Below, piece after piece: positions 1 to 6,338 of a DNA stretch of 6,338 bases (position 1 is the stretch's first letter; every line of letters starts with the position of its first letter). The stretch is from an uncultured Pseudorhodoferax sp. GTDB lineage: Bacteria > Pseudomonadota > Gammaproteobacteria > Burkholderiales > Burkholderiaceae. Below the pieces are notes generated by a model that had not been told where the DNA came from, did no database searches, and saw only the letters and a program-made list of their open reading frames with translations. The translations under genes and the position numbers were made by a program. The DNA lies in the NCBI GenBank assembly GCA_913776795.1, contig CAJYRH010000153.1:1-6338 (forward strand). Direction: 5' to 3'.

Positions 1-1500
1 GCCGCCGTCAGCGGCGCCGACGGCCTGGACCGGGCGCGCGCCGGCGGCATCTCGGCGGTGGTCCTCGACGTGCATCTACCCGACATGGACGGCTTCACGG
101 TCTGCAGACTGCTGCGCGAGATGCCCGAGACCATGGTGCTGCCCGTGCTGCACGTGTCGGCCACCTACGTGGACACCGCCGACCGCGTGGCCGGCCTGAA
201 CTCCGGCGCCGACGCCTACCTGGAGCACCCGGTCGAGCCGGCGGTGCTGGTGGCCACGGTGCAGGCACTGATCCGGGCGCGCATCGCCGAGGAACAGTTG
301 CGCGAGACCGAGCAGCGCTACCGGCAGCTGCTGCTGGAACGCGAACAGGCCGCACGCGCCAATGCCGAGCGCCACAGCCGCACCAAGGACGACTTCGTCG
401 CCGTGCTCTCGCACGAACTGCGCAACCCGCTCAACGCCATCCTCATGAACGTGCACGTGCTGCTGCGCAAGCCGCAGGCGCCGGACATCGCCAAAGGTCT
501 GGACGCGATCCGGCGCAACGCGCAGACGCAGGCGCGCATCATTTCGGACATCCTGGATGTGTCGCGCATCAACTCGGGCAAGCTGACACTGCAGCGCGAG
601 CCGTCCGACCCGGTGGCGCTGGTGCAGTCCTCCATCGACGCCATGCGCCAGCAGATCGGCAGCCGCCAGCTGCGCCTGGAGCTGGACCTGCAGGCCAAGG
701 GCCTGGTCCTGCTGGACCCGGCGCGCTTCCAGCAGATCTTCTGGAACATCTTCAACAACGCGATCAAGTTCTCCAACCCGGGCGGGACCGTCCGGGTCGC
801 GCTGGCGCGCACGCCCGAGCAGCTGGAACTGACGGTCACCGACCAAGGCAAGGGCATCGCGCCGGCCTTCCTGGACCGCGTGTTCGAGAAGTTCACGCAG
901 AGCGAGGCGCCCGGCAAGCGCGCCAGCGGCGGGCTCGGGCTCGGCCTGTCCATCGTCAAGCACCTGGCCGAGCTGCACGGCGGCGGCGTGTCGCTGAGCA
1001 GCCCCGGCCTGGACGCCGGCACCACCGCCCGCGTGTGGTTGCCGACGCAGGCTCCCGGCACCGACGGCAGCACGGCGCCCGACACCCAGCCCGGCGCGCT
1101 CGACGAATCCGCACTGGCCGGCCTGAGCGGACGCCATGTGCTGGTCGTTGAGGACGACCGGGACGCGGCCGAGATGCTCGGCCACATCCTCGAGGACCGT
1201 GGCGCTGCGGTGCGCATCGCAGGCGACCACGACAGCGGCCTGGCGGCGCTGCAGACGCGCCGGCCCGATTTGTTGCTGAGTGACATCGGCCTGCCCGGCC
1301 GGGACGGGTACGCGCTGATCCGGGCGTGGCGCGCCCGCGAAGCGGCGCAGGGCCTGCCCCGCCTTCCCGCCATCGCGCTGACCGCATTCGGCCGGCCTGA
1401 CGACCGCGCCATGGCGCTGCAGGCCGGCTTCGATGCCCACGTGGCCAAGCCGTTCGAGCCGCAGCTGCTGCTCAACGCGATCCGCCGGCTGCTCGTCTAG
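1..1500 (+). CDS. Hybrid sensor histidine kinase, REC-HisKA-HATPase-REC (5' partial)
   Basis: Cytoplasmic-looking two-component hybrid kinase; 499 codons are visible and the frame is open to the left edge, so the true start lies outside the window (the GTG at 58 is inside a receiver domain and is not a start). Residues are counted from base 1. Domains in order: the end of an N-terminal receiver domain with phospho-acceptor Asp23 in LDVHLPDMDG; a charged helical linker (about 95-130); HisKA with His138 in SHELRNPL; HATPase_c with the N box around Asn249 (WNIFNNAIKFSN), G1 DQGKG at 281-285 and G2 GGLGLGLS at 310-317; a C-terminal receiver (379-499) with acidic pocket EDD at 384-386, phospho-acceptor Asp428 (SDIGLPG) and Lys483 (AKPFEP). 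All catalytic boxes are intact. No membrane segment is visible. The N-terminal receiver has His76 where the conserved Lys is expected (YLEHPVEP). The family autophosphorylates on His and passes phosphate to receiver Asp residues. The signal and target are unknown, and no response regulator with an output domain is in view. Confidence 0.95.
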   Translation, partial: AAVSGADGLDRARAGGISAVVLDVHLPDMDGFTVCRLLREMPETMVLPVLHVSATYVDTADRVAGLNSGADAYLEHPVEPAVLVATVQALIRARIAEEQLRETEQRYRQLLLEREQAARANAERHSRTKDDFVAVLSHELRNPLNAILMNVHVLLRKPQAPDIAKGLDAIRRNAQTQARIISDILDVSRINSGKLTLQREPSDPVALVQSSIDAMRQQIGSRQLRLELDLQAKGLVLLDPARFQQIFWNIFNNAIKFSNPGGTVRVALARTPEQLELTVTDQGKGIAPAFLDRVFEKFTQSEAPGKRASGGLGLGLSIVKHLAELHGGGVSLSSPGLDAGTTARVWLPTQAPGTDGSTAPDTQPGALDESALAGLSGRHVLVVEDDRDAAEMLGHILEDRGAAVRIAGDHDSGLAALQTRRPDLLLSDIGLPGRDGYALIRAWRAREAAQGLPRLPAIALTAFGRPDDRAMALQAGFDAHVAKPFEPQLLLNAIRRLLV

Positions 1501-1556
1501 CAACCTGCCACTGTCGTCCGGGCGGCACTGACGTGCTGCTGCGCTTTCGTCGCCAG

Positions 1557-1586
1557 GGCGGCCTACGGCGCCGCCATTGAGCGGCG
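1557..1586. other. Mutually exclusive small G/C hairpins after the kinase gene
   Basis: Two 6-bp inverted repeats share bases: GGCGGC (1557-1562) with GCCGCC (1570-1575), loop 7; and CGCCGC (1569-1574) with GCGGCG (1581-1586), loop 6. They start 57 bases after the kinase stop codon. Neither is followed by a T-run, so neither is a classical intrinsic terminator. They could still slow or end transcription, or simply reflect high GC. The rest of the 1501-1693 gap shows only the Shine-Dalgarno sequence of the next gene. Confidence 0.25.
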
Positions 1587-1680
1587 GTCAACGCCACGGA
1601 CTACAGGGCAGCTGCATGGAGGCCGGCAGACCGTGCCGTGTGTCCGGCCGCAAGCTCATCGCCATCCCATTTCTGCCGAC

Positions 1681-1685
1681 AGGAG
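1681..1685 (+). promoter_or_regulatory. Shine-Dalgarno AGGAG that fixes the dehydrogenase start
   Basis: AGGAG lies 8 bases before the ATG at 1694. It supports this start over the TTG at 1577 in the same frame, which would add 39 residues ahead of a complete lipoprotein signal peptide. Confidence 0.85.
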
Positions 1686-1693
1686 CCATTGCC

Positions 1694-3031
1694 ATGCCGC
1701 TGACGCACCCGCGCCACGCCCCCTCCATCCTTGTCGCCTGCGCTGCGCTCGCCCTGCTCGGCGGCTGCGGCGAGGCGTCGCGCCTGCCCGAGACCGGCGT
1801 GGCCGGCCCGGCGCCGCAACTGCCCGCCCCCAGCACCAGCCTGATCCCCACCGTGAAGGTGGCGCCGGCCGAAGGCTGGCCTGCCGGCGCTGCCCCGAAG
1901 CCGGCGCCCGGCCTCGGCGTCACGGCCTTCGCGCGTGGCCTGGACCATCCCCGCTGGCTGGCCGTGCTGCCCAACGGCGATGTCCTGGTGGCCGAGAGCA
2001 ACAAGCCCGCCAACGCCGGAGAAGGCAAGAAGCCGTCCATCAAGGGATGGGTGCAGGGCCTGTTCATGAAGCGCGCCGGCGCCGAGGTACCGAGCGCCGA
2101 CCGCATCACCTTGCTGCGCGACGCGGACGGCGACGGCGTGGCGGAAGTGCGCAGCGTGCTGCTGCAGGGACTCACCTCCCCGTTCGGCATGGTGCTGGTG
2201 GGCCAGACGCTGTACATCGCCAACGCCGACGCCGTGGTCAAGGTCCCTTACGAGGCGGGCCAGACGCAGATCACCGCCGCGCCGACCAAGCTGGTGGATC
2301 TGCCCTCGAAGATCAACCACCACTGGACCAAGAACCTCATCGCCAATGCCGACGGCAGCAAGCTCTACGTCACCGTGGGCTCCAACAGCAACATCGGCGA
2401 GAACGGCATGGAGAACGAGGAAGGCCGCGCTGCGATCTGGGAGGTGGACACCCAGACCGGCCAGCACCGCGTCTACGCGTCCGGGCTGCGCAACCCCAAC
2501 GGCCTGGCGTGGGAGAGGACTACAGGCAAGCTGTGGACCGTGGTCAACGAGCGCGACGAACTCGGCAACGACCTCGTGCCTGACTACCTCACGTCGGTGG
2601 ACGAAGGCGCCTTCTACGGCTGGCCCTGGAGCTACTTCGGCCAGAACGTGGACGAGCGCGTGAAGCCGCCCCGGCCGGAGATGGTGGCCAAGGCGAAGTC
2701 ACCCGACTACGCACTGGGCGCGCACGTGGCGCCGCTGGGCCTGGCCATGGGCGACGGGCAGGCACTGGACGGCAAGCTCGGGGCCGGCGCCTTCATCGGC
2801 AACCATGGTTCGTGGAACCGCAAGCCGCCCAGCGGCTACAAGGTGGTGTTCGTTCCGTTTATGGATGGCAAGCCCCAGGGCTTGCCGCGCGATGTGCTGA
2901 CCGGCTTCCTGAGCGACGACGGCAAGGCGCTGGGCCGACCGGTGGGCGTGGCGCTGGATGCGCGTGGCGGCCTGCTGGTGGCCGACGACGTGGGCAACGC
3001 CGTGTGGCGCGTCCGTGCCAACAGACCTTGA
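1694..3031 (+). CDS. PQQ-dependent sugar dehydrogenase (sorbosone dehydrogenase family), lipoprotein
   Basis: 445 residues from the ATG at 1694, chosen for its AGGAG and because the protein then opens with a lipoprotein signal: a short basic start, a hydrophobic stretch (11-21) and lipobox LGGC with Cys25. Gly at +2 argues against inner-membrane retention, so a periplasm-facing lipid-anchored enzyme is inferred. A Pro/Ala-rich linker follows to about residue 75. The rest matches the glucose/sorbosone dehydrogenase six-bladed propeller family: [20 protein letters not shown] near 82-101, an EF-hand-like calcium loop DADGDGVAE (about 143-151), NHHW with His209/His210 near the position of the catalytic His of soluble glucose dehydrogenase, RNPNG (Arg266, Asn267) matching its PQQ-contacting Arg-Asn pair, GNHGSWNR (369-376) and a last blade with Arg415 and VADD. 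The family oxidises sugars or alcohols using PQQ and passes electrons to an acceptor. The real substrate cannot be told. No PQQ-synthesis or cytochrome gene is adjacent. It is 193 bases from the kinase and probably transcribed separately. Family assignment is firm, substrate is not. Confidence 0.92.
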   Translation: MPLTHPRHAPSILVACAALALLGGCGEASRLPETGVAGPAPQLPAPSTSLIPTVKVAPAEGWPAGAAPKPAPGLGVTAFARGLDHPRWLAVLPNGDVLVAESNKPANAGEGKKPSIKGWVQGLFMKRAGAEVPSADRITLLRDADGDGVAEVRSVLLQGLTSPFGMVLVGQTLYIANADAVVKVPYEAGQTQITAAPTKLVDLPSKINHHWTKNLIANADGSKLYVTVGSNSNIGENGMENEEGRAAIWEVDTQTGQHRVYASGLRNPNGLAWERTTGKLWTVVNERDELGNDLVPDYLTSVDEGAFYGWPWSYFGQNVDERVKPPRPEMVAKAKSPDYALGAHVAPLGLAMGDGQALDGKLGAGAFIGNHGSWNRKPPSGYKVVFVPFMDGKPQGLPRDVLTGFLSDDGKALGRPVGVALDARGGLLVADDVGNAVWRVRANRP

Positions 3032-3041
3032 CCCAGGCACG

Positions 3042-3054
3042 GGCGCTGCGCGCC
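3042..3054. other. Short hairpin after the dehydrogenase stop
   Basis: GGCGC (3042-3046), loop TGC, GCGCC (3050-3054), starting 10 bases after the TGA; it overlaps the self-complementary GCGCCGGCGC at 3050-3059. A second stem, GGCCT (3121-3125) with AGGCC (3134-3138), sits nearer the opposing gene. Neither stem has a T-run on either strand. These are the only structures I can point to in the 126-base convergent gap (3032-3157), where transcripts from both sides must end or overlap. Weak as terminators. Confidence 0.25.
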
Positions 3055-3157
3055 GGCGCCGTCCGGCCGACCACCCCGGATGCCGTTGACTTCTGCGAGG
3101 CCACGCCGGCGGCAGCCTTTGGCCTCCGCTTGCAGGCCGCCACGACCCGACGACCGG

Positions 3158-3556
3158 TCATGGCGACCGGCGCGGCGGCCACCGCCACCATGCCCATGCC
3201 ACGGCCATGCCGAACACGGTGTAGGCGCAGGTGAACACCCAGTCTGGCGCATCCCAGTACAGCAGCCGGTGCAGCCAGTGCTGCAGGAAGCCGCCGTGAT
3301 AGGCGCCGTGCCCGGCGGCACGGCGCAGGGCGATCTCCCAGACCGTCAGTGGGCACATCGCGCCCAGCCAGGCCTGCGCTGCCACAAAGGCGATCGCGCC
3401 CAGGTGCGCCAGGCGCAGCCACCAGCGGTTGACCCAGTGCCACCGCGCCAGGTTGCCGCCGATGACGACGAGCAGACCGCACACCACGAACAGCACGACG
3501 GCCACGTGCAGCACGAGCACCGCATCGGCCAGCAGGCCGTAGGTGGCAGGCGTCAC
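3158..3556 (-). CDS. DUF2784 family membrane protein
   Basis: Small inner-membrane protein of 132 residues, a normal length for DUF2784, whose function is unknown. Hydrophobic segments lie at about 8-32, 48-67 and 104-122, with a possible further weak one between. Family-type signature residues are present: NLARWHWVNRWWLRLAHL in the middle (35-52), CPLTVWE with Cys68 and Glu74, an LRR pair, a Gly/Tyr/Phe-rich turn (81-90) and HWLH (93-96). The start is a GTG at 3556 that overlaps the TGA of the upstream EamA gene as GTGA, with GAGAGG 5 bases ahead of it. The same frame stays open far upstream inside the EamA gene (to 4297), but that extension has no membrane-protein character and is an artefact of high GC. 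Translation is probably coupled to the permease gene. Conserved Cys, His and Glu might bind a metal or cofactor; this is only inference. Confidence 0.88.
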   Translation of the reverse strand: MTPATYGLLADAVLVLHVAVVLFVVCGLLVVIGGNLARWHWVNRWWLRLAHLGAIAFVAAQAWLGAMCPLTVWEIALRRAAGHGAYHGGFLQHWLHRLLYWDAPDWVFTCAYTVFGMAVAWAWWRWPPRRSP

Positions 3557-4506
3557 GGGTGCCTCTCGGGGCCAGGCGCCGGCGTCCGGTGCGCCGAGAT
3601 GCACGACAGCACGGCCGCCGTCACCAGCACCATGGCGGCCCATTCCCAGGCCGTGGGCCAGCGTGCCTCCCACAGGAATCCGTAGAGCAGCGCAAACAGC
3701 GTCTCGAATACCACCATCTGGCCGACCAGCGTGAGGGGCAGCAGCCGGCTGGCCTGGTTCCACAGGGCGTTGCCCAGCACCGAGGCCAGCAGCGCCACGC
3801 CGGCCGAGACGCCCACGAAGCGCCACCAGGCCGCACCGCCCTGCAGCCCCAGGTCGGCCAGCACGAAGGCCGGCACCGCCAGCACCAGCGCCTGCGCGCC
3901 CGTGACCACGCCCGTCAGCAGGCTCCAGTCGTGCGCCGACACACCCTGTAAACGCGCCAGTTGACGGCTGTTGCCCACCGCGTAGCTGGACCACGAAACC
4001 AGCGCGCCGACCGCGCAGCCCAGGCCCAGCCAGCGCTGCAGCGGCGGTTGGGCGGATGCGCCTGCGAGAGACGCCCAGGCGATGCAGGCAACGCCAGACA
4101 GCCCCAGGGCCAGGGCCGGTGCGAGCCGGCGCAGCGGCACCGCGCCGGGCCCGCGGCTGCCGACCCACGTCACCGCGACCGGCAGGAATCCGATCACCAG
4201 TGACGTCATGGCCATGCCGCCGATCTGCACTGCGCTGGCCAGCAGCACGTAGTACAGGCTGTTGCCCAGCAGGCTCAGCCAGACCAGCGCGCGCCATTCG
4301 CGCCCGCCCACATGCGGCCGCAGCGCAGGCCAGCGCGGCAGCAGCAGCATGGCGGCGATCAGGCCGTAGGCCAGGTAGCGCGCAGCAGACAGCTGCAACG
4401 GGCTGAATTCAGGGGCGAGCTCTGGCGCCAGGAACACCAGGCCCCAGGCTGCCCCGGCGGCGGTGCCACAGGCAACACCGAGCCAGGTGCCCTTGGAGGC
4501 AGACAT
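3553..4506 (-). CDS. EamA/DMT-superfamily permease
   Basis: 317 residues, the usual size for a ten-helix drug/metabolite transporter made of two EamA repeats. Predicted membrane segments, by eye, at about 7-27, 38-56, 71-89, 97-115, 128-148, 156-176, 196-217, 228-246, 256-276 and 285-304. Family-like features are the small-residue first helix followed by PEF(S)PLQLSAARYL (about 32-45), typical of EamA repeat one, and SVLGNALWNQASRLLP (242-257) in repeat two. The start at 4506 is preferred over an upstream in-frame ATG at 4626: it has GGAG 8 bases ahead and begins right before helix one, whereas the 40-residue extension is polar, Arg/Cys-rich and lacks support. It is the first gene of a two-gene unit with the DUF2784 gene and is transcribed divergently from the AsmA-family gene. 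Such permeases export or import small metabolites or amino acids; the substrate cannot be predicted here. Confidence 0.9.
   Translation of the reverse strand: MSASKGTWLGVACGTAAGAAWGLVFLAPELAPEFSPLQLSAARYLAYGLIAAMLLLPRWPALRPHVGGREWRALVWLSLLGNSLYYVLLASAVQIGGMAMTSLVIGFLPVAVTWVGSRGPGAVPLRRLAPALALGLSGVACIAWASLAGASAQPPLQRWLGLGCAVGALVSWSSYAVGNSRQLARLQGVSAHDWSLLTGVVTGAQALVLAVPAFVLADLGLQGGAAWWRFVGVSAGVALLASVLGNALWNQASRLLPLTLVGQMVVFETLFALLYGFLWEARWPTAWEWAAMVLVTAAVLSCISAHRTPAPGPERHP
3562..3567 (-). promoter_or_regulatory. Shine-Dalgarno of the GTG-started DUF2784 gene
   Basis: On the minus strand GAGAGG lies 5 bases upstream of the GTG at 3556, inside the last codons of the permease gene. It supports the GTG start and allows either re-initiation after the overlapping TGA or independent loading. 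Confidence 0.65.
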
Positions 4507-4513
4507 GCGCAGG

Positions 4514-4519
4514 TCTCCG
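4514..4519 (-). promoter_or_regulatory. Shine-Dalgarno that fixes the permease start
   Basis: The minus strand reads CGGAGA here; its GGAG is 8 bases before the ATG at 4506. This decides between that ATG and the in-frame ATG at 4626. Confidence 0.7.
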
Positions 4520-4632
4520 TCGCGACAAAAAAGGTGCGAGCTTAGCTGCATGTAGTCGCCGTCCGACAAGCATTCCCGCCCGGGACTGCCGCAGGGACGC
4601 CGCCCGCACTTCCGCTGCAGCGCCACGCCCGC

Positions 4633-4647
4633 GCCTAGGCTTAAGCC
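4633..4647 (+). promoter_or_regulatory. Nested palindromes abutting the AsmA-family start codon
   Basis: The 15 bases GCCTAGGCTTAAGCC contain two overlapping perfect palindromes: GCCTAGGC (4633-4640) and GGCTTAAGCC (4638-4647), the second ending at the base before the ATG. Only a weak Shine-Dalgarno (AGG at 4637-4639) is present. TAGGCT (4636-4641) could act as a poor -10 box of a leaderless transcript. Protein-binding site, promoter element or chance cannot be told apart here. Confidence 0.35.
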
Positions 4648-6338
4648 ATGCGCGCTTTCTCACCCGGTCGCGGTACCAAGATCCTGCTCGCCCTGCTCGG
4701 CGTCCTTGTCGTGATCCTGCTTCTCTTCGATTGGGACTGGCTGCGTGGGCCACTGAACCGTGCCATCACCGAGAAGACCCAGCGCCGGTTCGACAGTTCG
4801 CACCTGGCAGTGAAGCTGGGCTGGAATCCCGTGATCCGTCTCAAGGACGTCTATTTCGCCAATGCCGACTGGGCCGACGCGACCGGCGACAAGCCGATGG
4901 CACGCATCGGCACGCTGGAGTTCTCGGTCTCGCTGCGCGACCTGTTCGATGGCAAGGTCTTCGTGCCACGCGTGGCGCTCGACCAGGCCGAGCTCCACTT
5001 CGAGAAAGCCGAGGACGAGCGCCGAAACTGGGTACTGGGCGAGCCTTCGAAGACCAAAGAGCCGAGCAAGCTGCTCATCTCCAGCCTGTCGGTCCGCGCG
5101 GGCACCCTGCGGTACGTGGACCGCACCACGCCGCTGGAAGTCGGCGTTCAGGTCGAGACCTTCGATCCGGCCGCAGCCGCCAAGGCCGACGATGCCAAGG
5201 CACGCCCCGACAATGCCCGCTACACCACGCGCTACCGCTTCGCCGGCAGCTACCACGACGCCAAGTTCAGCGGCCAGGCGCAGACCGGCGACGTGCTGAG
5301 CTTCCAGGGGTCCGACATCCCGTTCCCGATCCAGGGCCGGCTCGTGGCCGGCACCACCCGGCTCGACGTGGAAGGCACGGTGGCCGATGCCGCCAACATC
5401 AGCGGCATCGACGTGCGACTGCGCATCGCCGGCAGCACCCTTGCCAACCTGTATCCGTTCCTGCTGCTGCCGCTGCCGGCCTCGCCGCCCTACGAGCTGT
5501 CGGGCCGACTCAAGCTCGAAGGCAACCGCTACGCGATGGACGGCATCGAGGGCCGCATCGGCAAGACCGACGTGGCCGGCGAAGCCGCCTACGTGCAGCG
5601 TTCGCCGCGACCGCTGCTGACCACCCGCCTGCACAGCAAGCTGCTGAACCTGCCGGATCTGGGGCCGCTGGTGGGCGTGACAACCAAAGCGACCACCGAA
5701 GCGCGTGCGCCGACGCAGGCCGAGACGCAGACCCGGGCGCTGGCACGGCAACAGGAACAGCAGGCCAGCGGCGGCCGCGCCCTGCCGACCGGCACGGTGC
5801 CGGGCGAGCGCCTGCTGCCCTCCGGCAAATTCGAAGGCGGGCGCCTGAAGGCGATCGACGCCCAGGCAGACCTGCGCGTGGACCGCATCGACGCACCCGA
5901 TTTCATCGCACTGCAGAACCTGCGCGTCAAGCTGGACCTGGCCGATGGCATCCTGAAGCTCGCGCCGTTCGACGTCGACCTGGCCGACGGGGAAGTCCGC
6001 TCGACCATGGTGCTCAATGCGCAACAGCCGACCCTGCGCGCCGATGTGGACATCACGGCGCAGCGGCTCAGGCTGTCCCGGCTCGTACCCCCCTCCCCGC
6101 GGCTCGCGCCGTCACGCGGCTCCATGGGCGCGCGCGTCAAGCTCAGCGCCAGCGGCAACTCGATCGCCGACCTGGCGGCGAACGCCGATGGCCAGGTTCA
6201 GGCCGCGCTCTCGCAGGGGCAGGTATCCAATCTGCTCGACGCGGCGTCGGGTCTCAACGGCGGCAAGATCATCACGCTGCTGATGGGGGGCGACAAGGCC
6301 ATCCCCATCAACTGCGGTGCCGTCTCGTTCAATGTGAA
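4648..6338 (+). CDS. AsmA-family protein (3' partial)
   Basis: 563 codons are visible without a stop; the frame runs off the right edge. The ATG at 4648 is the first possible one, because an in-frame TAA sits at 4642-4644, and it is followed at once by a basic residue cluster and one membrane segment (about 11-27), giving an N-in anchor with a long periplasmic part. The body is a succession of short beta-rich repeats as in AsmA-like proteins: WNPVIRLKDVYFAN (59-72), RIGTLEFSVSLRDLFDGKV (86-104), RVALDQAELHFE, a GKTDVAGEAAY segment, LPSGKFEGGRLKAIDAQADL after the linker, APFDVDLADGEV (440-451) and a late INCGAVSF (554-561) typical of the family's C-terminal part. A Thr/Ala/Gln/Glu-rich low-complexity linker spans about 345-390. 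E. coli relatives AsmA and YhjG are about 620-690 residues, so perhaps 60-130 residues are missing. The family is tied to outer-membrane assembly, and some members (TamB, YhdP, YdbH) to phospholipid transport across the periplasm. Which paralogue this is remains open; YhjG-like is my best guess. Confidence 0.9.
   Translation, partial: MRAFSPGRGTKILLALLGVLVVILLLFDWDWLRGPLNRAITEKTQRRFDSSHLAVKLGWNPVIRLKDVYFANADWADATGDKPMARIGTLEFSVSLRDLFDGKVFVPRVALDQAELHFEKAEDERRNWVLGEPSKTKEPSKLLISSLSVRAGTLRYVDRTTPLEVGVQVETFDPAAAAKADDAKARPDNARYTTRYRFAGSYHDAKFSGQAQTGDVLSFQGSDIPFPIQGRLVAGTTRLDVEGTVADAANISGIDVRLRIAGSTLANLYPFLLLPLPASPPYELSGRLKLEGNRYAMDGIEGRIGKTDVAGEAAYVQRSPRPLLTTRLHSKLLNLPDLGPLVGVTTKATTEARAPTQAETQTRALARQQEQQASGGRALPTGTVPGERLLPSGKFEGGRLKAIDAQADLRVDRIDAPDFIALQNLRVKLDLADGILKLAPFDVDLADGEVRSTMVLNAQQPTLRADVDITAQRLRLSRLVPPSPRLAPSRGSMGARVKLSASGNSIADLAANADGQVQAALSQGQVSNLLDAASGLNGGKIITLLMGGDKAIPINCGAVSFNV

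Larger units (their letters stand above)
4507..4647. promoter_or_regulatory. Divergent intergenic region (permease / AsmA-family gene)
   Basis: 141 bases between two divergent start codons, so promoters for both directions are expected here. I find no convincing paired -35/-10 boxes. On the minus strand TTGTCG (4563-4568) followed by GCTAAG 17 bases later is a weak candidate for the permease. The region includes an A6 run (4527-4532), rare in this GC-rich DNA. Assignment rests on gene orientation. Confidence 0.45.

Noticed and set aside
76..1503. Long minus-strand open frames (475 and 385 residues) opposite the kinase gene
   Set aside because: They mirror a fully motif-supported kinase. Their translations are rich in Arg, Gln, Val and His without domains, as expected for antisense frames in GC-rich DNA.
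1577..1607. Possible sigma-70 promoter TTGAGC ... TACAGG before the dehydrogenase
   Set aside because: The 19-base spacing and the poor -10 match are no better than chance.
1577..1693. 39-residue N-terminal extension of the dehydrogenase from TTG 1577
   Set aside because: It has no good ribosome site and would bury the lipoprotein signal; ATG 1694 has AGGAG at 8 bases.
1633..2583. 316-residue plus-strand frame overlapping the dehydrogenase gene
   Set aside because: Arg/Gln-rich out-of-frame translation of the dehydrogenase with no domain.
3557..4297. Extension of the DUF2784 frame to a 379-residue protein
   Set aside because: The extra 247 residues lie in a different frame within the permease gene, are Ala/Gly/Arg-rich and show no family similarity; the GTG at 3556 gives the normal family length.
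4507..4626. 40-residue N-terminal extension of the EamA permease
   Set aside because: It is polar with several Cys and Arg and covers the divergent promoter region; the inner ATG at 4506 has a good Shine-Dalgarno.
4660..6024. 454-residue minus-strand open frame opposite the AsmA-family gene
   Set aside because: The plus-strand frame from 4648 has a membrane anchor and AsmA-like repeats throughout and stays open to the window edge. The minus translation shows no recognisable domain.

Overview
The window is a stretch of high-GC, gene-dense chromosomal DNA from a Pseudomonadota-type bacterium. The protein families (a REC-HK-REC hybrid kinase, a sorbosone-dehydrogenase-like lipoprotein, an EamA transporter, a DUF2784 membrane protein and an AsmA-family protein) and the strong G/C third-position bias fit Xanthomonadales or Burkholderiales. 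I cannot separate these two from the sequence alone. No tRNA, rRNA, CRISPR array, insertion sequence, phage gene or attachment site is visible.

Layout: (1) 1-1500, plus strand: the 3' part of a hybrid sensor histidine kinase, cut by the left edge. (2) 1501-1693: gap with small G/C hairpins and a clear Shine-Dalgarno sequence at its end. (3) 1694-3031, plus: a predicted lipoprotein of the PQQ-dependent sugar (sorbosone/glucose) dehydrogenase family. (4) 3032-3157: convergent gap without a recognisable intrinsic terminator. (5) 3158-4506, minus: a two-gene unit, EamA-family permease followed by a DUF2784 membrane protein, coupled by a 4-nt GTGA stop/start overlap. (6) 4507-4647: divergent intergenic region that must hold the promoters of both flanking genes. 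(7) 4648-6338, plus: an AsmA-family protein, cut by the right edge, with nested palindromes directly against its ATG.

The genes do not form an obvious common pathway. The kinase is a signalling protein whose output is not visible. The dehydrogenase is predicted to be a membrane-anchored periplasmic oxidase of sugars or alcohols, with no PQQ-synthesis or cytochrome gene nearby. The permease pair and the AsmA protein are envelope proteins. I see no convincing undescribed system. The points most worth a second look are the missing receiver lysine in the N-terminal REC domain of the kinase, the overlapping palindromes at the AsmA start codon, and the translationally coupled EamA-DUF2784 pair.
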